Shown: in pieces, positions 19,463-29,690 of the stretch
How the letters are laid out: the number at the start of each line of letters is the position of its first letter
Numbering within the stretch: the stretch's first letter is position 1
Source: Branchiostoma floridae
Taxonomy: Eukaryota; Chordata; Leptocardii; Amphioxiformes; Branchiostomatidae
Length of the DNA: 29,840 bases
Direction of reading: 5' to 3'
NCBI RefSeq assembly: GCF_000003815.2
Contig: NC_049990.1
Coordinates: 13,846,284 to 13,876,123 of the forward strand
Made by a program: the position numbers and the translations under genes
The notes under the pieces: generated by a model
The model's database searches: none
What the model saw: only the letters and a program-made list of their open reading frames with translations
What the model was told of the DNA's origin: nothing

Positions 19463-20965
19463 TTACCTATTACAGATAGATAAAAAGAAATCCTGTTCTG
19501 AGTCTAAGATTTTGACTTTGTCCAACGAAATGGAATGTCCCGGAGACTCTATATGTATATGTTGCGCCAACTCAGACGATTTGACAGAGCTAGGACGCCG
19601 ATGTTCGAGGAACCTAGTTTTCAGTGCACGTTCCGTCTCACCAATGTACGTTTCCTTACAAGGGCCTTTGTTAGTTTTCCCTTGACACGTGATGTGGTAC
19701 ACCACCCCACACCTACTTTCTTTGGGAGTTTTGTCCTTGGGTGCCACTAGGAACTTCTTGAGCGTACGTGTCGGCTTGAAACAGGTCTTAATCCCGTATT
19801 TGTTGAAGACCCTCCTAAGGGCTTCCGAGGTTCCTTTCAAATAGGGCAAAACGACAAGACCTCTGTTTGTTTGGGAAGAAGACCGGTTTTGGGTGGTGTT
19901 ATTTTGGGGTTCTGATCTTGGAGTAGTAGCCTTCTTAATCGCCCAGTATGGGTAGCCGCACACTTTCAATGCCTTAATCACGTGGTCTTTTTCTCTTTGT
20001 TTATCCCGCTGGTCTGTGATTAAAGTCTCCGCTCTATGGAACAGGGTGCGGATCACCCCTAACTTATGGTCTAGAGGATGGTTCGACTTAAAGTTTAAAT
20101 ATTGATCCGTGTGGGTTTTCTTTCTGTAGATGTCGATGTGAAGTGTTCCATCTTTTTGGACAACTGTCAGAGTATCAAGGAAAGGGAGGGACTTGTTTTG
20201 TTCAGATTCAAATGTGAATTTGATATCTGGGTCCAAACTATTCAGATGGTCAGTGAATTCATCCGCAAACGCCTTCTTCAGTTTGGTATGAGTGTCGTCC
20301 ACATATCTAAACCACCATAAAGGTGGGTGGGGGGCAGTACTAATTGCTATGCGTTCTAGATGTTCCAGATACAGATTGCACACGATAGGGGACACAGGGG
20401 ACCCCATCGCGGCCCCATGAATCTGTTGGTAAAAGATTCCATCATACACAAAGTAAGTACAGTTCAGACAGACTTCCAGTAAATCAACAATCTGTTTTGG
20501 GGTTAACTTGGTGCGCTCAGGTAAACTTTTGTCTTCTTCGAGCCTACTAAGAATCACCTTCGTCGCTTTGTTTACAGGCACGGACGTAAATAGCGCCGTC
20601 ACATCAAAGGAACGTAACTCTTCATCTGCTTCCACTCTCTGATCTTTAACAAGTTCTACGAAATGTTGTGAGTTCTTTACATGATGCTGCGTTCATCCGA
20701 TAAGCGGCGACAAAATCTCAGCTAAATGTTTAGCACATTTGTAAGTAATGGAATCTATGCAACTTACGATTGGTCGCAACGGAACCCCGTCCTTGTGTAC
20801 TTTCTGTAAGCCGTAAAACTTGGGTGGCACTTCCGTCGTCGGATAAATTTGCCTGTACGTTACACCATCTATTCCCTTATCGTCCCTAAAACGTTGTAAA
20901 ACAGCGGTGAGCTCTTTCTTGTAGGTAGATGTCGGATCTTTCTTCCCCAACCGTCGGTAAGTTAT
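19463..20965 (-). mobile_element. Penelope-like element: reverse transcriptase plus GIY-YIG nuclease, truncated
   Basis: Minus-strand remnant of a Penelope-like retroelement. The upper part (to 20693) holds TYRRLGKKDPTSTYKKEL and PPKFYGLQKVHKDGVPLRPI (RT fingers). One in-frame TGA at 20693-20695 separates it from the rest, which continues in the same frame with FDVTALFTSVPV (motif A), GAAMGSPVSPIVCNLYL (motif B) and the catalytic YVDD (residue 111 of the 390-aa lower frame). LPFLDTLTVVQKDGTLHIDI is the typical post-RT segment. The C terminus has the nuclease: CGVVYHITC (310) and TYIGETERALKTRFLEH (329). The first ~150 residues of a normal polyprotein are missing. The nuclease stops at LDSEQDFFLSICNR, before its last conserved part with the catalytic Glu. 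The copy is therefore inactive. Confidence 0.9.
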
Positions 20966-21165
20966 ACCTCTGATACTTATGACGCCCTCCTGCAAAAGTG
21001 GCGTGTTCCTGACGTCACTGCTGGAGATAGGGTCATTCTGTGAACAAGGTCGACGGAGTTGACCGAAAATTTAGGGTAAGTCCCTATATTAATTCGTGTT
21101 GGAAAGAAAGTTTAGCAATTTCCATAATGCATTCTACCAACACAGATGAACTTTCATGCTACGAC
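20966..21165 (-). repeat. Terminal repeat segment flanking the Penelope remnant
   Basis: Matches most of the right half of the element at 25774-26056 (shared: TTCCTGACGTCACTG, GGGTCATTCTGTGAACAAGG, GACCGAAAATTTAGGG, AAGTCCCTA, AAGAAAGTTTAGCAATT, and the reverse complement of CATCTGTGTTGGTAGAAT). It adjoins the truncated 5' end of the reverse transcriptase; the join is near 20965. It may be a Penelope terminal repeat or a separate foldback element cut by the same rearrangement. Confidence 0.6.
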
Positions 21166-22846
21166 CTGAAATTTGTTATATGAGTGCCATATATATATGC
21201 GTACATGGATCCAAGAACACTTTTGGCATACAGTACAACAAAATGCTTAAATTTTTTTTGGCCATTTTATGACCCAAAAGGACACTTTGGGCTCCTCTAC
21301 CCTGGTTTTACAACCAAATGACCTACATTTTGGTAAAGGGGTGCATTAGATATTTATTAAAATGACCTATGTAAGATATTTGGCATGAACCACTTCAAAT
21401 TGACTTAGTTGGGGATTCTTTTTTTTTTGTCATTTCTCATGGCCAGAGGAATCAACAGCCTCAAGGCCGTTGACCCCCAGTTTACAGGTGCAGGCCTCAT
21501 GCATGGGTGGACTTTTTTTCGTAATTCAAGTTTGAACTGGGTTGCTTATACAAATTGCCATGTATTCAGTGTAGTTTTGAACTGTTTTATTTTGCAATTT
21601 TGCTTGGGGTGTGCTGGAAGGGTCCATTTTTGCACGGAGGGGGGTTTATCTGAAATTCTTTTTTTTTGGACTTTGGTGATTACGTCAAAGTCCTATTATA
21701 TTGAAAGTATTTTTGACTGCTCCAACAAAAGGGTATCACAGGAAGTGTCCATTCTTGCACGGAGGGGGGGGTTTGTTTGTTCAGTTTTGGACGGCGATTA
21801 TTCAAACTTTTTTTCAAACTGTTTTTGGACTGGTCTATCTTACCTTTTTAAATGGGATGCACTGGAGGAGTCTAATCTTGCAGGGCGGATTTTGTAAGAT
21901 TAATTTTTGCTCATAAGTGATTATAGTTGTTAGGCGTGTCTTGTAGTTGGTTCAATTATGAACAGCATAACCACTCATAAAGTCAGTGGATGGATCTTAA
22001 CGTAATTTGGTTGACAAAATCATTCGCAAGAAATTATCATTAGTTTTAAAACGTAAATCAAGCAAGTCAGGTTCTCTATTAATTGTATAATCAATGTGAA
22101 AATACGTTTCTACCTTTATGTTTTGGATCACATATTGTGATCCATTGTGATCCAAAGGAATAATTCCTTGTTCCGAAAAATTGTACAACTTCATTTTCAA
22201 TTCATTGATGAAGAACGGTGGACACCGTTCGAAAAGTCTAATTAAAATTTGATAATTATCCAGAAGTATAGACTGAATCATCTTCAATTTGATATAGACA
22301 ATAGTACTACGAGGCTACATACAGAACAACAAGCACAGTCATGTATGATTGATCTGGTCACACATTTGGTAATCTGGTCACACATTTGGAATACAGTATA
22401 CATGAATTGACCTACGTAGGTGGATGAAATTAAATTAAACAGGCATTCCTTATTTCTATTAGCTGCTATCATGACATCTATCTCAACTTTTTGCGATTTG
22501 TCATGGTCTTGGGAAAAAATGTGTGCTTGTGGGGTATTTTTAGTTACAAATGATAGACTTGTATAACAGGTGATGGGAAGTTTTTGCTTAGTTTGGAGGA
22601 GGTTACAGGTTCAAAACCAATCAAAGACATACCAACGCCTTTAAAAATGCTTAGCAATCGGCTCCTACGCAAAGTCAAATCCTGTTCTTAAACTTAGATA
22701 TCCTCTCAGTTGTACAAAGTGGATTCATTTCTGCATAGAAGAATGTAAAGTCCTTTACATATTACGCTGTTGAAGTGTTAAATGCACGCCAGTATACGTT
22801 AAATTCTAAACAGCTTTTTTGTCGCTGAGTCAAAGCTGATGTCGCA
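21166..22846. other. Spacer with degenerate tandem repeats
   Basis: From about 21480 to 21930, units of roughly 120-130 bp share GTCCATTTTTGCACGGAGGG and TTTGAACTGTTTT-like text; the 162-aa frame across them starts at a TTG and looks like a by-product. A minus-strand frame at 21997-22281 (ATG at 22281; INREPDLLDLRFKTNDNF) is not recognised. Near 22365-22395 the 20-bp unit ATCTGGTCACACATTTGGTA is duplicated. A B-box-like GGTTCAAAACC near 22608 may be a worn SINE. Confidence 0.4.
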
Positions 22847-25800
22847 CTACATTTTGTCCCAGATGTACTCTATTGTCCATTTCTGGAGGTTACTAAGATC
22901 ACATGGCATCATGGTCACTTTTCCCGTGGCTCTCGGGCTGGGTGGGACGGCGTGTAGGCACTTGTTTCTAGCGGCGTTGTAGAGGAAACCACCCTAAAAT
23001 TGTATAAAAGTGAAAAATGTCCATTTAAGGGTTATATTACAATATGAAATTCTACAGAATACTGTACAAAAAGACTATTTGTACACATCCAAGAGTTATG
23101 ATCTTTAAACCAGCCTGCTGCCTAGTGTCAACAATATATTGTACTTGTCATAACCTGAATAAAGTTAAAGTATCTTTGTCCAACCTTTTGGTCCCTTTTC
23201 TCTTACTGGTTCACTTTGTAAAATAGACGTCATTGCTCCCAGATCCCAAACGTATAAAGTATTTGCATATATCTTGGTCTTGGTAGGACCTACAGCTGTA
23301 TATATATATACATACAAAGGTATAAGAGTGCCTGCTTCAACTTTGACCTCCTATAGCTCCCAAACGGCTTGTGCTAGGACAACCAAACTTGGTGAGTTTT
23401 CCTAGAATATTATTGGCATTACGTCATAATGATATAAAAATTTTGAATTATAAAACTCAATAAGCAAACCCCCCCTGCAAATTTGGTTATCGTACAGTAA
23501 GCCGTTTTGAAAATACGAGCCCCATACCCCCCCCCCCCCCCCACCCCAGGCCAGGGAAGGCCCAAAAAGCCCAGTCTGGATAGGGTTAAAATAGGCCAGG
23601 CCTGCCTAAACCATGTGCACCTCAAGTCGGGACATGATTAGCCTCCCTACCAGGCTTCCGGAGCTTTATCTTATTTTTTTCAGAAAGTGCTCGCTCTTGA
23701 TTTACAACATGGAATAACGGTCTCTTTGTCGGGAGAGGGAGTTGTCCGGGAAATGGTGCGGCACAACTTTCTTTCCCGACACCATAAACCTTAGCATAAG
23801 CCCATGGTAAGCCAACACCCCCTAAAAAAAGACCAACGCTCAACATTCTAATTTTTGCATATTTACAGATCCATGCCCTTACATCGGTGAACGTCCACTG
23901 CTGGAGAGGTGGTGGCTCATTCTTTGACCTTCCACACGGCACAACCATGACGTCATTTCCGCTGGCACGTACTTGTAAACAGGAATGTTCGTCTCGAAGT
24001 TGGTTCTGTTGATTTAGCTCGAAAAACTGACAGGAATAAGAAAACAACACATTAGTAGTTATCAAAACTTCTTAATATTTACTTTATTGCTGAATGCTTA
24101 TATATTTGTTGTTGTAAATGTTCAATCTAACATACAAGCATGGTAATTATCAAAACGTTTGATTGCGTCACTTCCGGGATCCTGTATGAATGACGTGCGC
24201 AAAGGGTTCAATGTCACAGGTTGGTTGATGAAGCCAGTTATTCGAAAGAAGATTTAAGGACTGGTCGAAAAATTCCATTGGGAAAATTCAAACATTTACA
24301 ATTATGTCGTTAACGAACACAATTGATGATATAGAATTTAAAGCCAATTTATTCTCTGAAAATTCATTGAAGAAGGTTTCTAAAAGACTTCTGCATTCGA
24401 TAACTGAAGAACCGAATTTTTACTGATCATAACCACATATTGTCAAGAACTGACGTTTCTATAACCATTTATTAAAGAGTGATGATGATAATGATTGTCC
24501 TATAATAAGGGCAATAATGACTAGTTCGCTTCACACGGCACTCAGGAATAACCGCTAGCAGTGTTGGCAGCGACACCTAGCGGCGGTACAACCGCCAGCA
24601 TTGTTAGCAGTGGCACCTAGCGGCGGTACAACGTTAACCAGTCTTCATCTCACTCAAGACGATGACAGAGAGTCACTGAAAAGTCGGCTCTTGAAATATG
24701 TGATTTTGTGTGATAAACTTTATTGTTCCAGAATTAGCCTTCTGGGTTGATTTTCCAGCTTAATGGACCACTAGAATTTTTGATAAGCTGATATTTGCCT
24801 GAACTGACGACAGTCTCACATAAATTCAAAGGAATTTTTGCACTAGGCAGAGGCGCAAGTTAGGTGACCTAAACTTGGTTTAAATAACGTAGGACTTTAT
24901 GATTTAAGATGATCAATAAACACATAAAAGTATGAATAAAAAAAAAAACAGCAAGGAAAAATTACAAAACACAATTGATAAAAATTGTACATTGAAAATG
25001 ATCTACGATTTAATATAATTTGAAAAACTGGACAACACAACAAAATTTATAAAAATGCACTTGATTACCAAAGAAAATTCGATTACTAGTAAAGCAGAAG
25101 CCAGTTGATTGCACAACTGATAATCACACTTTTCTTTTCATTTCACGAAATTCTCAAATCACGTGGTGGTGCGGTCCAGCTGAATAGTTTCGCTTTTTGC
25201 ATCATTCGGATAATTGAACGAAATGCACTGGCAAATGGGGTGTGCAGTTAAGCGGCTTCTACTGTAATGGAATTCATCGTTGCCTCAGTGGAAGGACACT
25301 CCGAGGTTTTAGCATAGCTGACCTGGTTGCCTAGATGATGATGGCATGGAAACAACTTCAGCACTCTGTCTTTTCTAGATGCCCAGTCCAGGCATGTGTC
25401 TGTCCCATTATTCCGAACCTACGGAAGACAAAAGATAGAATTCTTGTTTCTGATGATATTTGATAGGTGGGAAGGGGTCAGGAAAATGAAGAACTTGTTC
25501 TATAATTGCCATTGTCATTATAATGGGCCTCCTAGCTGCTTTCTAAGTACTGAAACGGAATGTTTTTATTTTCGGTGCAATATATGATTTCGGTACTATT
25601 TATTGATAAGGATTCCCTGACCGTACAGTTCTGACATCGCTACATCTGACAACCCTGTCGCTGTGTAGTTGCACTCGGAATAAGCCCTCTTACAGAGACC
25701 AGAACGCATGTACGGTGACAAGAATTCTAGGTAATATGTCAAAGGGTAAAGGCCCCAAACGAAAACAGTCCTTAGCATGAAAGTTCATCTGTGTTGGTAG

Positions 25801-28800
25801 AATACATAATAGAGAATTGCTAAACTTTCTCTCCAACACTAAGATAATGTAGGGACTAAATTTTCTTAGACTTTCTGATATCCCTAGATTTTCTGATATT
25901 TATGACCCCCACCTACAAAAGTGGTGTCTTCCTGACGTCACTGCAGGAGAGAGAAAGGGTCATTCTGTGAACAAGGTCGACGGAGATCGACCGAAAATTT
26001 AGGGGTAAGTCCCTACATTATCTTAGTATTGGACAGAAAGTTTAGCAATTCTCTATAAAACAGTCCTTGTCTCGACCATTCTTTCGATTTGCACAACAAT
26101 TTCCAGACGGGTTTTGTTTACTTTTTCAGGGCCTTTACCTTTGACATATTACTTAGAATTCCTGTCGCCGCACATGCGCCCTGATCGATGTGACAGGGCT
26201 TATAAATTAAGAACTAGAATTTCTGTCGCCATGCGTTTCTCCATACCTGCCCATAGCGTCCAGGTATGTCGTCTGGTATGTACAGGTCCGGGTAGGCGTT
26301 GTCCAGATACCAGCGGAAGTCCTGACACTGAAGGCGCTCCCGTAAGCGTTGCCGCAAAGAAATGTCCCCAAACGTTCTCTGTTCAAACATCCCAATAAAC
26401 CTCCTCACACTAGTGACCACGCATGCGTGGTTGAAAGGAACTCTGGGTAATATGTAAAGGTTGAAGCCACCCCCCCCCCCCCGCCAAAAAAAAAAAAAAT
26501 TCCGCCATCTTGTAGACGACATTACGTTCCGGACATTGTTCCACAAATCGAAACATAGTAGAGACAAGACTGTTTACGTCTGAGGGCCTTCAACTTTGAT
26601 ATATTACCCAGAGTTCCTTTCACCTGTGTATGCGTGGTAACTAGTGTGAGAAGGCTTTAGACGTAATGAAACAAAATCTTTACACTCTGATGACTAGTTT
26701 GTTATTTGTGCTCCTTACACTGATGCATTTAGGTGAACGACCTGTAAGTTGGTAAACCTGAATCATTGAAATAAGCAGAAGTTTCAGGTACCTGCTGTTA
26801 GCAACAGCGGTGTATTTTATTCTAATTTTAGTGAACTGCTTACCAATCAATATATCAGGAGTGTTATTAGGTCTCTGCTATTACGAATAGGGGTGTATAT
26901 TAAGCGATCTGTCACACTTCAGCGTATATCATGTCCGTATATAAGTTCCGTATTGGCATTTTTGTCTAAGCTTAAGTTTGTGGCTGAAAATATAAAAGAA
27001 TTTTAAAAAATCTATTAAAAAAAGATGTCAATTTAGACTTGATATACACATGTGTGTGATATAGCCTCCATAGCAGGCTCTCTATTTCTAAAATGGCCGG
27101 CTGTCAGAAAAGGCCAGCACTCAGCGACCCAGTACAAAAAGAAATGGCCAGCAAAAGTGCCAAAAAAAGGCCACAGAGAGCCTGCTATGGAGGCTATGTG
27201 TGATAGACCCATTATAGATTTCATACCATCGTACGGAATATGCGAATTACACAGAAGTCATACCCATATAAGCAACATACGAATCCGACGGGATTGATAT
27301 ATATAAGTTTTACTAATATTATTAAGTTCTGTTTATCTCGTGTGAATTCCTTTAGATGTTTGTTTTTTAATAGTGAATTCTTTGAATTCCGTAAAGTTTG
27401 TTTATTTCGTAAAACTCGCATGGATTCCATTACTTATGCACCCCTGATGGATATTTGAATATCAAAAACGACCCTGATGAATATATTATAAACACTATAA
27501 CAAAATATTTGTTTGTTTGTTTGTTTCTTTCTTTGTTTTAATCATTGTTACATAAAATGTAACATTTGATCGTTACCTTCCTCAGGTGAGGTTGTCGAAT
27601 ATAGAAGTGTTCTTTGTAGTTGTCCATCCAGACCTCCGCTACCCGCATGTTGTTCCTCTGTGTCCAATAGTCTATCGTCCTGTTTCCGGTGCTGTAAGTC
27701 TTCCTGGAACCCCACACGTGACCCACGCGAGAACAGGCGAGAGTTTCTATTGATCCACCACACATCCACACCTAGGAAACACATGATTGACAGTATGGCA
27801 GACGTCGTTGTGCCACGAATGGCTTGAAATGGGAAGCTATATAGCCACATTTGTAAATAATTTTTTACATTTACAATTCTGCCTCAATCTCGAAGCCATC
27901 TGTATCCGAATGGAAGCTCATTTGTGTCGGTAAATTCCACAGTGAAACAGTCTAAACTTTGTTCTAACACAATAAGATGACTCACCATAAGTTTTTCGGT
28001 CGAGAACGTCGTCAGACGACTTCCGGAACATCAGAATAGTGAGTCATCCATCCGACGAAGGTCGGAGTTCTCGACCGAAAATTTTAAGTTGAGTTTTCTT
28101 ATTGTGTTGGAACAAAGTTTAAACCTTTTCACATTAAAAGCCACCTGGATTAGAAAATAACATGTATGGTCTCAAAGCATTTCCGTAGTTTGGTCAAAAT
28201 TTTTCTAGTTCATCAGTTTCACTGGCGTTAGGACAGACTTTAATTGTTGGGCCTTGTGGATAAATACATGGGAAAACTGGCGGCAAAAGTGAGATTTTGT
28301 TATAGAACTAGCTATTTTTCCAGAGTTTGGGCCAAGCAGTCCCCTACTTTCTGTTTCTGTGCATGTTTACAAAGTAGAGCCTTGTAATTTTCTGCTGGAG
28401 GAAGCATTTTGAGATCGATATTCAATATTATTCAATATTATTAGAAGGGTGCATAATTTGTACAAAAATTCTTTGTTCGTTGAATGATACCGTATTTTTA
28501 GAATGTAATTAAAAGTGCTAGATTTTTGTGTCAAAATATTTTAAAGTAAATGAAAAAGAAGCATGTAACGTTACCTTGAATGAAATTTCGAAGTGTTCTC
28601 CACCCCAATACTCCAATCCAGGATCGTACATCCCAAGCTCACGGAAGAACTCACGATCTATCGCGAAAAGTCCTCCTAACAGCATCGGCGTTCTAGCAAT
28701 GGTGAATTCCAACATCAGATTTTCTAAATAACAGACTACAAAACTACACAACCACAAAAATCTTTCCTTAACAATCGTTTTTTTTTCTGGAACCATTTTT

Positions 28801-29386
28801 CCTAGTTAGGACATCTTGATTTGATTGTATTGATAGGAACTGGAATAGGAACTGTATCCTCTAGGAACTTTCAAACTGATGCCATTGACGTTGTTGAAGC
28901 AGGGAATAGGGTCCCACAAAGAATGGTTTTTGTCTATCACACACGTTTGTGGGTGTTTGCTATATTTACCGAATTGTAGGATATTTGAATCATCATTTGT
29001 CACAAAAACGAAACAATTTAATCCAAGATTTGGCAGGAGAAGAAGAAGAAAAAGAAGTAGAGACGCGACAGAAAATTCTGTCGTATGGATAAAACAAACT
29101 AAAAGTAGGATAGCTTTATTTACAAAATGTACACAGCAAGCTTAAGGGAAAATATTTTCTCACTATCTTATGTTTAAATTGACAGGAACATCAAAATTTC
29201 AAACATCAAAACAAACCTACCTCACGGGTTTGACCTGCTCATGCGCAGGGAGTTTGACCCATCTTTGGTCATGCGCATGGTCGAACCCGAAACCGAGGCT
29301 CCAGCCCCACGTGACCCGATGAGTGAAGGTGCCATAATCTAATCCAAAAGTGTCTCCATGGATCCAGTCTATGCCGGGAGAAACGA
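22847..29386 (-). CDS. GALNT: Polypeptide N-acetylgalactosaminyltransferase, last seven exons (5' part outside window)
   Basis: Golgi type II enzyme that adds GalNAc to Ser/Thr, the first step of mucin-type O-glycosylation. Exons in transcript order: 29386-29221, 28692-28575, 27771-27577, 26378-26247, 25418-25323, 24026-23883 and 22993-22847 (TAG at 22849-22847). All introns are GT-AG and all phases join, giving 331 aa. The first two exons give the catalytic end: [40 protein letters not shown] and [18 protein letters not shown] (the Gal/GalNAc-T motif, with His where Asn is usual). Exon three has [11 protein letters not shown] and [14 protein letters not shown]. Exon four links to the lectin ([20 protein letters not shown]). 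The last three exons make the ricin-type trefoil: [22 protein letters not shown] and [18 protein letters not shown]. The DxH metal site lies upstream, beyond the window. The frame is intact, so the gene is likely active. Confidence 0.92.
23523..23546. repeat. Poly-C tract in GALNT intron
   Basis: An almost pure run of cytosines in the last intron. A similar C-run followed by poly-A occurs at about 26467-26500 in another intron. Both are prone to length errors in sequencing. Confidence 0.8.
24551..24630. repeat. Two-unit 40-bp tandem repeat, GALNT intron
   Basis: Units 24551-24590 and 24591-24630 differ at about five positions and both end in CACCTAGCGGCGGTACA. On the minus strand each has CCGCTAGGTG(T/C)C(G/A)CTG, close to the core of vertebrate CTCF sites. 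Confidence 0.8.
25680..26203. mobile_element. Foldback element carrying a nested insertion, GALNT intron
   Basis: Left arm (25680-25757) and right arm (26129-26203) are inverted copies. Shared text: AAGCCCT, GAATTCTARGTAATATGTCA and AAAGGGTAAAGGCC or AAAGGTAAAGGCC. It belongs to the same family as 26399-26653. A 283-bp element (25774-26056) has inserted between the arms. The right arm ends 43 bp from the donor of the 26247-26378 exon. Confidence 0.7.
25762..26068. mobile_element. Nested Penelope-linked foldback element with 12-bp target duplication
   Basis: Element 25774-26056, flanked by a perfect direct repeat AAAACAGTCCTT (25762-25773 and 26057-26068). Inside, arms at about 25811-25865 and 25993-26055 are inverted copies (GAATTGCTAAACTTTCTSTC and TAAGATAATGTAGGGACT). 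The centre has TTCCTGACGTCACTG and GTCGACGGAGATCGACC. The right part matches the 5' flank of the Penelope remnant at 20966-21165. There is no coding sequence. Confidence 0.8.
26399..26653. mobile_element. Foldback MITE just upstream of a GALNT exon
   Basis: Inverted arms of about 65-70 bp at each end: CCTCACACTAGTGACCACGC, GAAAGGAACTCTGGGTAATA and AAGGTTGAAGCC, against their complements at 26585-26653. The inner part holds the C-run/A-run. It starts only about 20 bp from the acceptor of the exon 26378-26247, so it forms much of that exon's upstream splice region. Confidence 0.75.
27053..27205. mobile_element. Hairpin MITE with 9-bp target duplication
   Basis: Element 27062-27196 (135 bp). 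Its ends are perfect inverted repeats of 22-23 bp (TAGCCTCCATAGCAGGCTCT...), at 27061-27083 and 27175-27197. A 9-bp direct repeat TGTGTGATA lies on both sides (27053-27061, 27197-27205). The centre has GGCCRGC-type motifs on both strands. The 9-bp duplication suggests a Mutator-like source. Confidence 0.75.
27911..28134. mobile_element. Third copy of the Penelope-linked foldback family
   Basis: Inverted arms at 27951-28007 and 28067-28123 share CTAAACTTTGTTC, AACACAATAAGA and TTTTTCGGTCGAGAAC or its complement. The left end AGCTCATTTGTGTCGGTA matches AGTTCATCTGTGTTGGTA of the element at 25774. The centre has smaller hairpins: GATGACTCAC/GTGAGTCATC, GTCGTCAGACGAC and CCGACGAAGGTCGG. It is more diverged than the other two copies, so it is an older insertion or a distinct subfamily. 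Confidence 0.65.
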
Positions 29387-29690
29387 CTGAAATATAAGAT
29401 ATGCTGGGATTAAAAGTGCATTCAACTGAATCTCGCCTGTTTCCGCCAAATTGCTCCAGGCATTTCCAAATTTGCGCAAATTGGCGCCAGTCTGTTCATT
29501 TTTTTTCGTTTGCAATTGCAACAGGTTCTCAAATCAGAAAACGCCGTGGTATTGGCGAAAAGCTGTGCAATTGATTTAGCTCATAATATCTTGTTTTGCC
29601 AATAATCATCAGTGAACATCAGTGCAAGTCTCTTTCTGATACATTTTAATGCTTTTTTTGTTCAACTTCATTGGCGACATTTTGTTTGTT
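29387..29690. other. GALNT intron sequence, nothing recognised
   Basis: Intron upstream of the first visible GALNT exon (in transcript direction). A 60-bp stretch near 29440-29500 has TTTGCGCAAA-type text. No further GALNT exon was found before the window edge. Confidence 0.5.

Noticed and set aside
20966-21100. Hammerhead ribozyme in the Penelope flank or related foldbacks
   Set aside because: Such ribozymes are known from Penelope-like elements, and a stem followed by GAAAA is present, but the CTGANGA core is not found at the right spacing on either strand.
21409-21897. 162-aa open frame on the plus strand
   Set aside because: It begins at a TTG and crosses degenerate ~120-bp repeats rich in T and G runs; no family resemblance.
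22600-22625. tRNA-like B box GGTTCAAAACC
   Set aside because: No matching A box at the right distance and no target duplication; at best a worn SINE relic.
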